From NCBI GenBank assembly GCA_029884515.1, contig JAOUHR010000135.1:1-5893 (forward strand): a DNA stretch of 5,893 bases, read 5' to 3'. Source of the stretch: Gemmatimonadota bacterium (GTDB lineage Bacteria; Gemmatimonadota; Gemmatimonadetes; Gemmatimonadales; Gemmatimonadaceae). The position numbers and the translations under genes are program-made. A model generated the notes under the pieces. It did no database searches and was not told the origin of the DNA. It saw only the letters and a program-made list of their open reading frames with translations. Below, piece after piece: positions 5,877-5,893 of the stretch. Numbering within the stretch: the stretch's first letter is position 1; the number at the start of each line of letters is the position of its first letter.

Positions 5877-5888
5877 GGGCCGCGGCCC
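5877..5888. repeat. GC palindrome just after the last gene
   Basis: GGGCCGCGGCCC is a perfect 12-base palindrome starting 9 bases after the stop at 5865-5867. It could be part of a terminator whose remainder lies beyond the window. In DNA this GC-rich, short palindromes arise by chance, so support is weak. Confidence 0.25.
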
Positions 5889-5893
5889 GGTGC

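Overview
The window is GC-rich DNA from a bacterium with a Gram-negative-type envelope. Every gene I can support carries an export signal: three lipoprotein signal peptides and two cleavable signal peptides. The GC content, TTG/GTG starts, strong AAGGAG-type ribosome sites, and a secreted caspase-like protease with a DUF4384-like tail would fit Gemmatimonadota or a similar soil or sediment phylum. This placement is an inference from style; no marker gene is present.

Layout. Positions 1-204 hold the start of a minus-strand lipoprotein gene that runs off the left edge. After a roughly 100-base divergent gap comes a decayed copy (303-590) of the small lipoprotein gene found intact at 1556-2077. 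The copy is about 91% identical by eye but has lost 85 bases internally, gained one base, and lacks both ends. A complete lipoprotein with a laminin-G/concanavalin-like domain (660-1409) follows it, then a hairpin, then the intact small lipoprotein (1556-2077). The decayed copy and the intact copy therefore flank the LamG gene. One long reading frame joins the decayed copy to the LamG gene, but the ribosome site at 648-653 shows that the LamG protein starts at 660.

The right two thirds look like a two-gene operon with its own promoter. A good sigma-70-type promoter (TTGACT, 16 bases, TATGAT; 2100-2127) has its -35 box inside a perfect 8-base inverted repeat, so the repeat may be an operator, a terminator for the upstream gene, or both. 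It precedes a 696-residue exported caspase-family (peptidase C14, metacaspase-like) protein with an intact His137/Cys208 dyad, a beta-rich middle, and a DUF4384-like C-terminus. Thirty-seven bases later a 509-residue exported protein begins. I do not recognise it; it has a beta-rich N-terminal segment, a long helical middle and a C-terminus that reads like outer-membrane beta-strands.

How they may work together (inference): the caspase-like enzyme and its partner are probably made together and act outside the cytoplasm, with the partner as a possible substrate, anchor or regulator. The lipoproteins next to them are envelope-surface components with no demonstrated link to the protease. The most distinctive points are the exported caspase/partner pair, its operator-like promoter, and the duplicated and decaying lipoprotein gene.
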